From Brettanomyces bruxellensis (Eukaryota > Ascomycota > Pichiomycetes > Pichiales > Pichiaceae), in the NCBI RefSeq assembly GCF_011074885.1, contig NC_054686.1, positions 124,001 to 188,000 of the forward strand: a DNA stretch of 64,000 nt. Reading direction: 5' to 3'. The notes under the pieces were generated by a model, which saw nothing but the letters and a program-made list of their open reading frames with translations, was not told where the DNA came from and did no database searches. Of this stretch, positions 1 through 9,393 are shown piece by piece (the stretch's first letter is position 1; each line of letters begins with the position of its first letter). Both the position numbers and the translations under genes were made by a program.

Positions 1-172
1 CTTTCATTCCATGGCATTCGCCTTTCGAATTATCTTGTTAAATACGTTGCTCCAAGCACAATCATAACAACAATCGCGTTGCAAATATATAGACTTTACT
101 TATTTATATAAAATATATACGTACATTCTTTCTCTTAAAGTAGTTGTGCCATATACTCTAGCTGTAAGATCA

Positions 173-2428
173 TTAGCACCGCTCAAAAACTTTGTATAAT
201 CCTGGAAGGTTTGCAATTTCCACTACATCCCTCACCAAATTTTCCGTTGCTATAAATCGTTTCTTAATTGATGGAAATATAATATTTTCTAGTGTGTAAC
301 TGGTCTTCTCTCTATCTTCTTTCTCGTTTGGATCATCATTATCAAGAGGTTCTGGAATGTAGAATAAAGCCAATTGCCTTAGAACGCCTCCTAAACAGTC
401 CTGCTCGTTTTCCCAATTTACCTTGGTACCTATCTTAAAAAGAAATAAGCTGAGCTTGTTGAAGCTGGGAATGTAATTCTGCATGAGCATAGGTAATGTT
501 TTTAATTTCGGGTATTCCTTATTAGTCTTATCAATTTCTATTGAAAAATATTCATTTAGCATCTCAGACATTTCAATAAAAACGGTATTTATTAAATCAT
601 CAAGCTTTGGTGCGTCTTGATAATACTTCTCCATCAATTCAGCATTATCGTATATCTCGGTTTTAAGTAGCTCTCTAATGTCAACGGGATTTGTAAATCG
701 TATCCTCCCAAAGTTGCTAAAATCAGAAAGTCCAACCTGGTAGAAAAATTCATTGCAAACTGACGCATAATCCATCAAGTAAAGCCTTACATCGTATTGT
801 AAACACATCAATCTTTTGGAATAATCAGCAACTCCAACGTATGTGTGCTTACTAAACAATTCTGTCAGTTCGGCATTTGCCTCTTCCTTCACCTCCTTCC
901 TCAAAGCTTTAATGCTATCTAGATTAACAATTGTAGGTGTGATGTGTGAAATTTCTTCCCCCTCTTGTGGTACAATGTTAGCCTTATTTGTTTTAATGTT
1001 TTCCCCGTTTCTAAGCTCAGCATCAGCATTGTCACTATTTGCATTTCTTTCTTCTCTTGGTGAAATCGAATCCACATTGCCTTCCTCTGAATTACCTGTA
1101 GGTTCAACCGTAAATGATGATTCGCCGACATTACTCTTATCAGAGTCATATGTACTACTTACAAACGACGATAGCGTTGATTGATTGAAGTCAGTACGAA
1201 CCATGTCTTTCTCATAAGGTCTTTTGAAAGCTTTTATCGAGGAGACGGAACGCAACTTAGGCTTTTTAACCTCAATCTCTGGTTGCTGCAACTCCAATTT
1301 GTGCGTCTGCTTTTCCTTCACCTGCTGAGACGTGCTAATAACTTGCTGCGTTAAGAATGTTCTGGACGTATCCAAACTCGAAAGTTTCTCTTCGATAGCA
1401 GATGTTATCCGGCCTATAATTTCCTCTTCATTTAAAAATCTGACCTCCCTTTTTGTAGGATGAACATTAACATCAACATTTTTTGGATCTATCTCTAACG
1501 ATAAATACATGAACGGTTTATGTCCTTTAGGAAGATAAGTTACATAAACTTGATTTATCGCTCTTTTTAAAGGTTCACAGACAACTAATCGATTGTTGAT
1601 GAAAAAAACGGGTTTGATACTCTTCTTATTAGTGTAATTACAACTGGTGACATACCCATGGCACTTGTTCAATCCAATATCCAAGTCTGTATTCACATCA
1701 ACCAGCATTAACTCGTTCGCCACGCCTGAACCATAAATGCTTCTGATTCTGTCTTTTTGCGACATGCTGCTACGAATAACAAGATCCATTTTATTTGTTC
1801 CTTGCTTCTTGCAGCTGAATCCAACATTCAAAGTGTGAATAGCATAGCTACTTGTGACTTCAACAATTCTCGCATATTCCTCACTTTGTGACCTTAATGT
1901 GCGCAATCTCGATGGAACATTATAAAATAGATCTTCTACTATAATGGATGTTCCATCTCTTCCGGCGACGGCTCTTGGCTCACTACTTCCCCCGGTTGGT
2001 GGGGGGGCAAGTTTTCCGTCTAAATAGTAACATTTCCATGCACACTCATCGCTACTAGTCTTAGTAACCACAGAGAGATGTGATATATGTGAAATACTGG
2101 CAAGTGCTTCTCCACGAAAGCCGTATGTACTGATGGATTGAAGATCTTCAAACTTCGTAAGCTTTGATGTGGCAAATCTCTCACATAAAAGAGGAAGATC
2201 ATCCTTATTTATACCGGATCCATCATCTGTTATTTGTAGTAATTTGAGCCCTCCATCCTTTATTGAAATCTCGATGGCAGTGCTTTTTGCATCTATTGAA
2301 TTTTCTAGTATTTCCTTGAGGGCATTTGAAGGGGCTATGATAACTTCACCAGCTGCTATTCTGTTCACAACTGTTTTATCCAATGGCCTGATTCTCCTTT
2401 CAACAATAGCTTCTTTCTCGTCGCTCAT
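173..2428 (-). CDS. MLH1: DNA mismatch repair protein Mlh1 (MutL homolog)
   Basis: MLH1 is the shared subunit of the eukaryotic MutL heterodimers and works in nuclear mismatch repair with Pms1. The 751-residue protein has a full GHKL ATPase region: the Mg-binding Glu-Asn in LKEILENSIDA (residues 42-43), DDGSGI near 68-73, and YGFRGEALAS near 102-111. A charged, low-complexity linker follows from about residue 340 to 540. The protein ends in KVFERC, the invariant Mlh1 C-terminus that contributes to the MutL-alpha endonuclease site. Length matches the family (769 in S. cerevisiae). The ATG at 2428 gives the expected short lead before RIRPLDKTVVNRIAAGEV. It is divergent from LYS5, and their 314-bp shared promoter holds three ACGCG cores. 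No frame damage is visible. Confidence 0.97.
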   Translation of the reverse strand: MSDEKEAIVERRIRPLDKTVVNRIAAGEVIIAPSNALKEILENSIDAKSTAIEISIKDGGLKLLQITDDGSGINKDDLPLLCERFATSKLTKFEDLQSISTYGFRGEALASISHISHLSVVTKTSSDECAWKCYYLDGKLAPPPTGGSSEPRAVAGRDGTSIIVEDLFYNVPSRLRTLRSQSEEYARIVEVTSSYAIHTLNVGFSCKKQGTNKMDLVIRSSMSQKDRIRSIYGSGVANELMLVDVNTDLDIGLNKCHGYVTSCNYTNKKSIKPVFFINNRLVVCEPLKRAINQVYVTYLPKGHKPFMYLSLEIDPKNVDVNVHPTKREVRFLNEEEIIGRITSAIEEKLSSLDTSRTFLTQQVISTSQQVKEKQTHKLELQQPEIEVKKPKLRSVSSIKAFKRPYEKDMVRTDFNQSTLSSFVSSTYDSDKSNVGESSFTVEPTGNSEEGNVDSISPREERNANSDNADAELRNGENIKTNKANIVPQEGEEISHITPTIVNLDSIKALRKEVKEEANAELTELFSKHTYVGVADYSKRLMCLQYDVRLYLMDYASVCNEFFYQVGLSDFSNFGRIRFTNPVDIRELLKTEIYDNAELMEKYYQDAPKLDDLINTVFIEMSEMLNEYFSIEIDKTNKEYPKLKTLPMLMQNYIPSFNKLSLFLFKIGTKVNWENEQDCLGGVLRQLALFYIPEPLDNDDPNEKEDREKTSYTLENIIFPSIKKRFIATENLVRDVVEIANLPGLYKVFERC

Positions 2429-2742
2429 TGTCTGTGTTTTCCATCAGTATTTGTGATACTTTTTCATAAACGGAAAATGTTCCTTTGATATACCTCAGCA
2501 CTAATTATATGTAAAACTTTATAGCAGAGAAAATCCCCATCCACACGTTCGGGAGGTCCGCGTCGCGTAATCCTTACCTTTTTTTTATCATTTTTTATCA
2601 TCTCCAACTTCCGAAGTCGCGTCAATCGATTTCTTAATTTTCCTTTGTTGGAACTTAATTTCTATGCTAAAGAGCATACAGTGTATAAGAGTTTACCAAG
2701 CATCTATAAATCCATACTCAGAAGCGTAATCAAGGTTTTATC
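2429..2742. promoter_or_regulatory. Divergent MLH1/LYS5 promoter with three MCB-like cores
   Basis: This 314-bp interval lies between two divergently transcribed genes. Read on the MLH1 strand, ACGCG cores occur at 2558-2563 (ACGCGG), 2563-2568 (ACGCGA) and 2617-2622 (ACGCGA), about 130-195 bp upstream of the MLH1 start. ACGCG is the core of the MluI cell-cycle box bound by MBF in yeasts, which drives many DNA-replication and repair genes in G1/S. Control of MLH1 is an inference from the motif and its clustering. I saw no clear Lys14 or Gcn4 site for LYS5. Confidence 0.55.
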
Positions 2743-3694
2743 ATGAAATCGAAACAATTTTTTACTGATTTTGAACGAGTATGCTTCAATATTCCAGCCG
2801 AAACAGATAGCTCACAGGATTCGTCTACGATTCTATTCTTCTATCTAGATTTGCGAAACGAGGGAATAGTTCAGCATTTCCTAGACCAGTTTACGTTTGA
2901 AATATGTTCCAGAATTCTCCCATTAAAGCAGCAGGTACATATAAGAAATATTAGAGATGAAAGATTACGCATCATCAAGCTAATTAATGGGATATTTGTC
3001 AGATATCTAGTAGCATGCTTTGAAAAAAACTTTGGTTCATTGTCTGATATTTAAAATAGCGCATGGCAAATTCGGAAAGCCGGTCTTTTCGAACCGTCCA
3101 GATTACAGTTTCAACAGTTCCGATGAAGAATCGATATCTTCCGTTGCAGTATGCTTTCATGGAGTTAATCCAATAGGATGTGATTTGAGCAATCCATCTG
3201 ATATTGGAGGATTTCATCTTTCGGATCTTCGTGACTTCTATAAATATGAATTTAGAGATATATTTACGGAAATGGAGACAATAGAACTTGATAAGATGTT
3301 TAAAAGCAAATATTATGCCGATAGAAACAATCAACTTCAAATGCTCAGTCAGTATTGGGCAATTAAAGAAAGTCTCAGTAAGATGGACGGATATGGGCTT
3401 AATTATGGACTACGAAAATATGAAGTTCTTGGCATAGGGCACCCCACTGAATTCATAAGATCAAACAAAAAATCGATGAGTAAAAGTTTATTCGAATATC
3501 TTGGAAATACGGAATTGAAGCCAGTTGGCGAGCCGAAATCTGGAGTTAGAAACGCATGCTTTACGATACCCGAAACCAGACTAATTTGTTCTGTTGTGGG
3601 TAGATATAGTTCTGTGAAAATAATCAAAGTTGATGCGGAAGGAATCTCAGACCTCATAAAAAGTGCGTTTTCAATAAATATAGATGCTGTATAA
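2743..3694 (+). CDS. LYS5: Lys5-like 4'-phosphopantetheinyl transferase, interrupted by one apparent +1 frameshift
   Basis: LYS5 transfers phosphopantetheine from CoA to the Lys2 alpha-aminoadipate reductase in lysine synthesis. The gene reads in two pieces. An N-terminal part (2743-3054) ends at a TAA, and the C-terminal part continues one base over from about 3050 to 3694. The join falls between SLSDI and KIAHGKFGKPVF. PPTase motifs are spread across the second piece: FGKP, then PIGCDLSNPSD (the usual hydrophobic-G-hydrophobic-D metal site) and WAIKESLSKMDGYGL (the W/F-x-x-KE-x-x-x-K motif). Dropping one T from the TTT at about 3050-3053 restores one frame of roughly 316 codons, against 272 in S. 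cerevisiae Lys5. Ppt2, the mitochondrial ACP enzyme, is the alternative but is usually much shorter. It could be a sequencing error, a true null, or less likely a translational +1 shift. Confidence 0.72.
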
Positions 3695-3779
3695 ACCACA
3701 CGGAGAGAAGGAGATACTCATAAAATAAATAAAGAAATGTTATTGGCTTGACAGCTTCTTCATTCAGGACAGCTTGACT

Positions 3780-4171
3780 TTATAAATAGAACTCACTGTA
3801 CTTTTTCGCATAATAGTACGTAGAAACTGCACCCAACGTAGTAAGGAAAAATGGAACAGGCTTCTTGATTCCAACCTGAAAAGCCCTTCCCAAACCTGCA
3901 AAAAGGGTCAATGATGAAGCCAACAATGCAGTGTGGATACCATACTCCTTGTTTTCATGTAAAAGATAGCCTGCTGTTAAATACAGGGCAGAAATTGCTG
4001 TTCCAGATATTAAAGAGGGAAGTGAGCCTTTTCTGGCATATCCCATAACACCACCAACAAGGGTAAGAGCACTAAGTGTATAAGCTGGATGATCCTGTAA
4101 GTATAAAAAAAGTGTTAGTAACAGCTGTCAAAAGAAGAGCTCCAATAAATGCGGGAAGTTAAACATACCAT
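3780..4171 (-). CDS. TMH11: TMEM14/UPF0136-family small membrane protein, spliced after the start codon
   Basis: This is a TMEM14-family protein of 105 residues with about four hydrophobic segments, related to S. cerevisiae Tmh11 (YJR085C), a mitochondrial protein of poorly defined role. The gene is join(4169-4171, 3780-4094) on the minus strand. Exon 1 is the ATG alone. A 74-nt intron follows, and exon 2 opens with DHPAYTLSALTLVGGV and runs in frame into MGYARKGSLPSLISG. The HPAYTL start, GYxRKGSxPSL and the C-terminal YYYAKKYSEFYL are family hallmarks, so the splice restores a full-length member. Without it the ORF would begin at MGYARKG (4046) and lose 17 conserved residues. It faces LYS5 tail to tail across 85 bp and diverges from the LIF1-like gene. 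Confidence 0.88.
4095..4168 (-). other. Spliceosomal intron, phase 0, directly after the ATG
   Basis: The 5' splice site GTATGT begins at 4168, immediately after the start codon at 4169-4171. The branch site TACTAAC is perfect (4114-4120), and the 3' end is TTACAG at 4095-4100, about 18 nt past the branch. The intron is 74 nt, short but normal for yeast. All three signals match the consensus, and splicing restores a family-length protein. Confidence 0.9.
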
Positions 4172-4505
4172 GATGTGATAAAAAAAAGGAATAATCCTAC
4201 CTCAAGTTCGATAATACTTTATATCTCCGTGAAAACTTGCGCAAGGTTGGTGTAGAAATATATGTTGGTAAACAGTAATAAAGTTAAAACGGAACAAAGA
4301 ATTCGGATTAATTATGTTGCTAAGATTTCTCTCAATTTTTATTTTTGGTCGGGATGCAATCATTATCAAAATCTACTATCCCAGTCGATAGACGCGTGTT
4401 AGTGAAATTAGGAACATCCTCTTCCTTCCGGTTTAAGATGACAAACTTCTTCAATAAAAACTTGGTTTTCTTCTTAATCTGAAGCGGGACTTTTTCAATG
4501 ATTTA
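4172..4505. promoter_or_regulatory. Divergent promoter with a perfect MCB (ACGCGT)
   Basis: This 334-bp interval lies between the TMEM14-family gene and the LIF1-like gene. A perfect MluI cell-cycle box, ACGCGT, sits at 4392-4397, 109 bp upstream of the LIF1-like ATG. No other strong element was seen. Regulation by MBF is inferred from the motif only. Confidence 0.4.
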
Positions 4506-5858
4506 ATGAATATGCATGAAAGGTTGATTTTTATAGATAATAACCTTGATAGCACTGAATTTGAGAAGAAATGCTTCACACGAATCACATTGGAAACGAT
4601 TGAGCCCGAGCAGAAGTTCGAGCGTGATGAAGAGTTCAAGCAAGAAAACAAAGAAGATATTTTGCAATGTTGTATGGATGACAAATTATTGCTAGTCAAC
4701 AAAAATTCACTTTTGGAACCCAAAAGAATGATTATCAAGTTTGAAGTTTTGATGGAGAGAGTATTCAAATCAGACGAGGCGCAAGAACAAGAGCCGGTGA
4801 TGAAATATGGTGGACATATTGAATACAGTATAGTTGGGTCTTTTAATGGATGTAAATTTCTTGTTAAATCAAAAAAAAATACAGATGTGTACCTTGTCAA
4901 CTGGTGTATACGAACATTTGTTTTGGGATCATTAAAGGATAATTACCGTTTTGAGATTTGTGCCAGTACCGAAACTTTCAGAGGGATTTATTTTGTTGTT
5001 AAGAGGAAATTAAACGGAATTTTCAACGCAGTATTTTCCGTCAAATTGAAACCCATTTCATTAAATGAAAGAGATATGGATATTATGACTGATCTATATG
5101 GAGAATTCAAATTGAATTGTCATTATAGGACTTTAATAACAAATCTTGAAGACAAAAATAGACAGTTGGAGAAAGATTTTGAAGAGAGTGTGAAAAGTAA
5201 AGACATATTTTGGAAAACAAACGAGAATATTAGGAATAATGTAGAAGAGATATTTATTCCCATGATCAATCAACAAAGAGAAGAGATTAGAAGATTAAAT
5301 GACAAATTGGGGATAAAACAGAATCTCAATTTTTCCAGCATCCGATCAGAGCAAATTATAAATTACCAAGAACCGAATAAGAGCATTCAGTTCGATTTTG
5401 ACGAAAGTAAAATCCCTGAATATCGGAAACAGATTGAAGATATATCGCCAAAGAAGAATAAAGGATTGAAAACTGACCTGACAAAGCATCCGTCCAGTCC
5501 AACAAAATGCAAGAAGAATCGGAATTTTAAAAAGGAACGGAAATTGTCTATCTCGACTCAGGAAGAAGAACTGACCGACAAGGATAGCGATAATGACGAT
5601 CTTTTTCCATCTTTACATCTATCTAATAATCAGGATGGATCACGACAGAGTTCACTGCAAAGGATGGACAGTATGATGAAACTGAATGAAGAATTGGACA
5701 AAGAGGAGGATAAGAAGGAACTTTTCCACTCAAATAGTTCATATTCCGAAAGCACTTCAGAAAAACGAGTTGATTCAGGAGTAGAGGATGCAAATGAAAC
5801 TGCATCAGATACGGAAACAGATGTTGATGAAGAACCTAACAAACTTTCGAGTAGTTGA
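4506..5858 (+). CDS. LIF1: Lif1/XRCC4-like candidate (non-homologous end-joining cofactor)
   Basis: The 450-residue protein has the layout of XRCC4/Lif1, the scaffold that holds DNA ligase IV in end joining. Residues 1-195 are a beta-rich head, 205-275 form a helical stalk rich in heptads (around LEDKNRQLEKDFEESVKS and MINQQREEIRRLNDKLG), and 300-450 are a polar, acidic, Ser/Asp-rich tail. The stretch from VKLKPISLNERDMDIMTDLY into the stalk resembles, by eye, the head-to-stalk junction of S. cerevisiae Lif1 (421 aa). The acidic SDTETDVDE near the end recalls the Lif1 tail. No catalytic motif is expected or seen. The ATG at 4506 is the first in a frame open only from about 4458. Homology is remote, so another coiled-coil head protein cannot be excluded. 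A perfect MCB lies upstream. Confidence 0.55.
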   Translation: MNMHERLIFIDNNLDSTEFEKKCFTRITLETIEPEQKFERDEEFKQENKEDILQCCMDDKLLLVNKNSLLEPKRMIIKFEVLMERVFKSDEAQEQEPVMKYGGHIEYSIVGSFNGCKFLVKSKKNTDVYLVNWCIRTFVLGSLKDNYRFEICASTETFRGIYFVVKRKLNGIFNAVFSVKLKPISLNERDMDIMTDLYGEFKLNCHYRTLITNLEDKNRQLEKDFEESVKSKDIFWKTNENIRNNVEEIFIPMINQQREEIRRLNDKLGIKQNLNFSSIRSEQIINYQEPNKSIQFDFDESKIPEYRKQIEDISPKKNKGLKTDLTKHPSSPTKCKKNRNFKKERKLSISTQEEELTDKDSDNDDLFPSLHLSNNQDGSRQSSLQRMDSMMKLNEELDKEEDKKELFHSNSSYSESTSEKRVDSGVEDANETASDTETDVDEEPNKLSSS

Positions 5859-6751
5859 CGAGCTGCTTAAAAATTATTGCATTGGACGACATCGTTTCGG
5901 TGCTTAAAGCTGGTAAAGTCGTTAGTTTATCCTTTGGGATTCGAGAAAAAGGATGTATATGCTTTTTTATCTTTCCCATTTTTGGATTGTCATTTGTGGA
6001 GACAATTTTATCAATGCGCTTAATTGGAAGCGTTCATATCCTTCATTTCAAGAAAAATAATTAAACATCGCCAGTATTGCAAGGGGTAAAAAATATTGCA
6101 TAGTTCAGCTCATGAATAATCCCGGCTTACTACATTACTTAGTATATATACAGATTACTAAAATGTATTTAAAGGGAAGGAAGAGGTAATATCAGTCTTC
6201 AACGTAATCTTGAATATTATCTCAGTGCTCGAGATATGATGAGTATATTGTAGGTGGTAATTGATTGGAATGAATCGAACCGGCGGGAATTTTTTGTTGT
6301 TGATAAAAGCAGTTACAAACATGTCGTATTACGTAATTGGTGCGCCTATTTAAGAATGTATTTCTGCTTTTTGTACTTTTGTATTGGTGGTGTAATGAGT
6401 ATGAGTTTCAAAACATAATTTTTTCGTCCCATTTTTTGCCGAACACCGCGTCCGCACATTGTTCACATAAAGCTTTCGCTATTTCAATCATTTAACATAA
6501 GGTCCTGCATGTTAACTTCTGTGTTTGAATTGTTCATTAATTATAACCTACACTCTATTTAGACTCATTTCCAATTTTTCTGCTCACCTAATCTGTTTTC
6601 CCATTCTTTAAGTAGTCGAGTCATTTGGGCTACTATTTTACTTTTTTAGGTTCACGTAATAAAACTCAAGATAAGTTTTGCCCGGCAGCAGGGTTACTTT
6701 GAATAAATATATAGGCATATAAAAAGCACTTTTGCCAGTGTCGAAGGGAAA
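5859..6751. other. Intergenic region upstream of RGD1
   Basis: About 890 bp without a convincing gene. A 69-codon open stretch at 5855-6064 overlaps the end of the previous gene and has no recognisable features, so I do not call it. A TATA-like TATAAAAAG lies at 6718-6726, very close to the RGD1 start. Confidence 0.5.
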
Positions 6752-8779
6752 ATGACAGATTCGGATCCAAACGGTTTGAAGGGCTCGATTCATACAAATT
6801 CTGTGACTCCTCAGAGTGGTATCATAGCCAATTCATCGCCCGATACTACTTCTTCAGGAACGAAGCAAATAGAAAGTAGTGCAAAGTTATTGGAGGAACC
6901 ACAAATAAGGAAGATTTTGATATCAGATTCCAGTTTTGAGATATTACTTTATAGACTGAAGCAGAGTATCAAATCATGTGATGAGTTTGCCAACTTTATC
7001 AAAAGAAAGCATAGTTATGAGGAAAGTTATGCAAGGGATCTCAGAAAGACTGCCTCGACTTGCAAAAGCAGCATTCGATCCAACTGTGTTTTTGTGAAAG
7101 ATTCATTTATAGATAGTTTGAGAAATGTGATCAACTATGATGAAAGAATGGTTGCAGATGTGCGAAGGCCCTATATTAAGGCTCTCGAAACGATGTATGA
7201 TGAGCTTAGTTCATTAGGAAATACATTTGCGCGTTTAAGAAAGCAGCTAAAAGAAGAAGGAAGTAGAAAAGAAAAAGAAGTTATGGATGCAATTTCACAA
7301 GCTGAAAAATCTAGAAACAAGTATCAATCGGTGTGCGCCGATTTGGAAAAACTCCGTAATTCGGATCAGTCGCAAAAGAAAATAACACTTCAGGGCAGGA
7401 AGACGGGCCCTCAGCAGGAAGAAGAATTGAATAGAAAACTGCACAGTGCGGATGCAGATTACAACAAAAAGGCATATTATTCCCAGAAGTGTAAAAACGA
7501 GCTTATAGAAACTGTCAGACCGCGTATAGCAAATCATCTGAAGGAATTGATATTGGAGTTGGATCATGCTTTGCAAATGCAACTTTCTAAATATGCTGTT
7601 TTTTGTGAATCATTAGTCATCGGAATGGGGAATCAAATCACACCATTAGGTCATAACCATACTGCTATGCAAGAAGCGGTTTCCTCGATCGATGTCGAAC
7701 GCTCATTGTACAACTATATTATAAATAGCAAGGTCGAGCATAAAGGTTCTTTTACACCTGTGGAATATAAACGTCATGCGGTATTCGGAAACCTTACGGC
7801 AGATGGAAGTTTTGCGAGGGTTGGTAATACACCTTCGAGCAGAATTGTTTCAGGAAATTCCCATATTTCTGATCCGTCTCCTGCAAATACAAGTCAAATA
7901 TCTAAATCATTTATACCACATAGCACTTCACCTTACCGCTATGGAAATGATAAAGAGGTATCTACTTCATCCGGAATTAAAAATACAATTGGTCTTAATG
8001 GTCCGCGTCCGCTTTCTGAGTCGTCCATTTCACAATCGAACTCTGGCAATCTGGTCCAGAGTCAGCGGCTTTCTAATCCATCTGTTGACCAAAATGGAGA
8101 AGAAATTCAAGTGGAACCCAAGATCCCAAATTTGGGGCCCAATGCGAATAACGAGCAAGGAAAACTATTTGGTATTTCTATTGATAAAGTACCACATGAT
8201 GATGAGATGGTCCCATTGTTTGTTAAAAAGAGCATACATATACTTGATAAATATGGCGTTAATACCGAAGGTATTTACCGATCCAGTCCTAATAAGATTC
8301 ATATGGAGCAACTGAAAGAAATTGTTGATAGAGACCCAGAAGATTTATCTGTTTTAGATCCTCCCAATCCTGAAAGCATTACGAATGACTATATATGTGT
8401 TATAGCATCCTTACTAAAGAAATTTTTCGCTATGCTTCCGGAGCCCCTTTTAACGTTTGAACAAACCGAAAATTTTCTCAAAGCTGGACAGATTGAGGAT
8501 ATAAAGACAATGCATCTTCAGCTTCATAGGATTGTTTTTGAACTTCCAGACGCTGACTATTTTACACTCAGAGATTTGCTTTTTCATTTCATTCACATCA
8601 GTCAAATTCCGAGGGTCAGAATGAGTGTAAGAAATTTGGCAATTGTCTGGTCTAATAATTTATTTACACAGAATTCAGATTCAGGACCCGAACAGCTGCA
8701 TCTGAAGCAAAGAGTTATCGAAGAATTGATACATGCTGCACCTGATATTTTTAATCCTATTGAGAATAACGAGGGCTAG
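6752..8779 (+). CDS. RGD1: Rgd1-type RhoGAP with F-BAR domain
   Basis: This is a GTPase-activating protein for Rho-family GTPases (Rho3/Rho4 in S. cerevisiae), acting at the plasma membrane and bud cortex. Of the 675 residues, about 50-300 form an F-BAR/FCH helical membrane-binding module (LYRLKQSIKSCDEFANFIK, then KRKHSYEESYARDLRK). Residues 330-460 are a Ser/Asn-rich linker, and 470-665 are the RhoGAP domain. The catalytic arginine finger is R510 in EGIYRSS, followed by LLKKFFAMLPEPLLTF and the closing RNLAIVWSNNLF. Order and length match S. cerevisiae Rgd1 (666 aa). The serine-rich linker suggests phosphoregulation. It is a single intact frame. Confidence 0.93.
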   Translation: MTDSDPNGLKGSIHTNSVTPQSGIIANSSPDTTSSGTKQIESSAKLLEEPQIRKILISDSSFEILLYRLKQSIKSCDEFANFIKRKHSYEESYARDLRKTASTCKSSIRSNCVFVKDSFIDSLRNVINYDERMVADVRRPYIKALETMYDELSSLGNTFARLRKQLKEEGSRKEKEVMDAISQAEKSRNKYQSVCADLEKLRNSDQSQKKITLQGRKTGPQQEEELNRKLHSADADYNKKAYYSQKCKNELIETVRPRIANHLKELILELDHALQMQLSKYAVFCESLVIGMGNQITPLGHNHTAMQEAVSSIDVERSLYNYIINSKVEHKGSFTPVEYKRHAVFGNLTADGSFARVGNTPSSRIVSGNSHISDPSPANTSQISKSFIPHSTSPYRYGNDKEVSTSSGIKNTIGLNGPRPLSESSISQSNSGNLVQSQRLSNPSVDQNGEEIQVEPKIPNLGPNANNEQGKLFGISIDKVPHDDEMVPLFVKKSIHILDKYGVNTEGIYRSSPNKIHMEQLKEIVDRDPEDLSVLDPPNPESITNDYICVIASLLKKFFAMLPEPLLTFEQTENFLKAGQIEDIKTMHLQLHRIVFELPDADYFTLRDLLFHFIHISQIPRVRMSVRNLAIVWSNNLFTQNSDSGPEQLHLKQRVIEELIHAAPDIFNPIENNEG

Positions 8780-9393
8780 AAATTGTCTTTTCTTAATATT
8801 TGTTTGCTTTAATTATTTCTGTATCATTTTCTTGTGTTAGTTAGTTAATATTTGTTCTTTCTTTCTTTCTTTTTTTTGAAGATTGTTTAATCTTTTTGTC
8901 TTTTGTGCACCGTTTTATAAATTGATATTAATACTCTTTTCGCATTATAATGATTTAATTTCGTTTTATAATCAATGGACCCTGTAAATATGGTATAATT
9001 AATCGTTGAGGTATTGGGACTGTAATTTTTGGGATTGTAATACTTGACAGATTAACATGATTCAATGCATCTAGCTTGAAACTTCAAATTTGACGTGGTG
9101 AAGAGCATTTATGTGTCCATATTTTCATTCAAGATCCTCCTTGGTATGTATAAAATAATGTTAAGGTATTAAGGACGAGGTACAGATGATATACTGCTGC
9201 GCTGAAGGATTTTGGTACCCCGGTAGAAAAATATCAGAAAAAATTTATATCATCCGTGCATAATAAGGCATTTGCATTTCCTTAAATTTGTGTTCCTCTT
9301 TTTTCTATGTTTCTGACCGATAAATCAAAAAGATAACTTAAGAGAGCTAAAATCGGCATTAAAATATCTTCATCTTCAACTATTCGAAGAACG
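8780..9393. other. Intergenic region between RGD1 and the cullin gene
   Basis: About 610 bp, AT-rich. It holds a (CTTT)n-like pyrimidine tract at 8857-8877, just after RGD1. No gene or strong regulatory motif was seen. Confidence 0.5.

Noticed and set aside
5855..6064. 69-codon frame overlapping the end of the LIF1-like gene
   Set aside because: No family match, overlaps a better gene, unremarkable composition.
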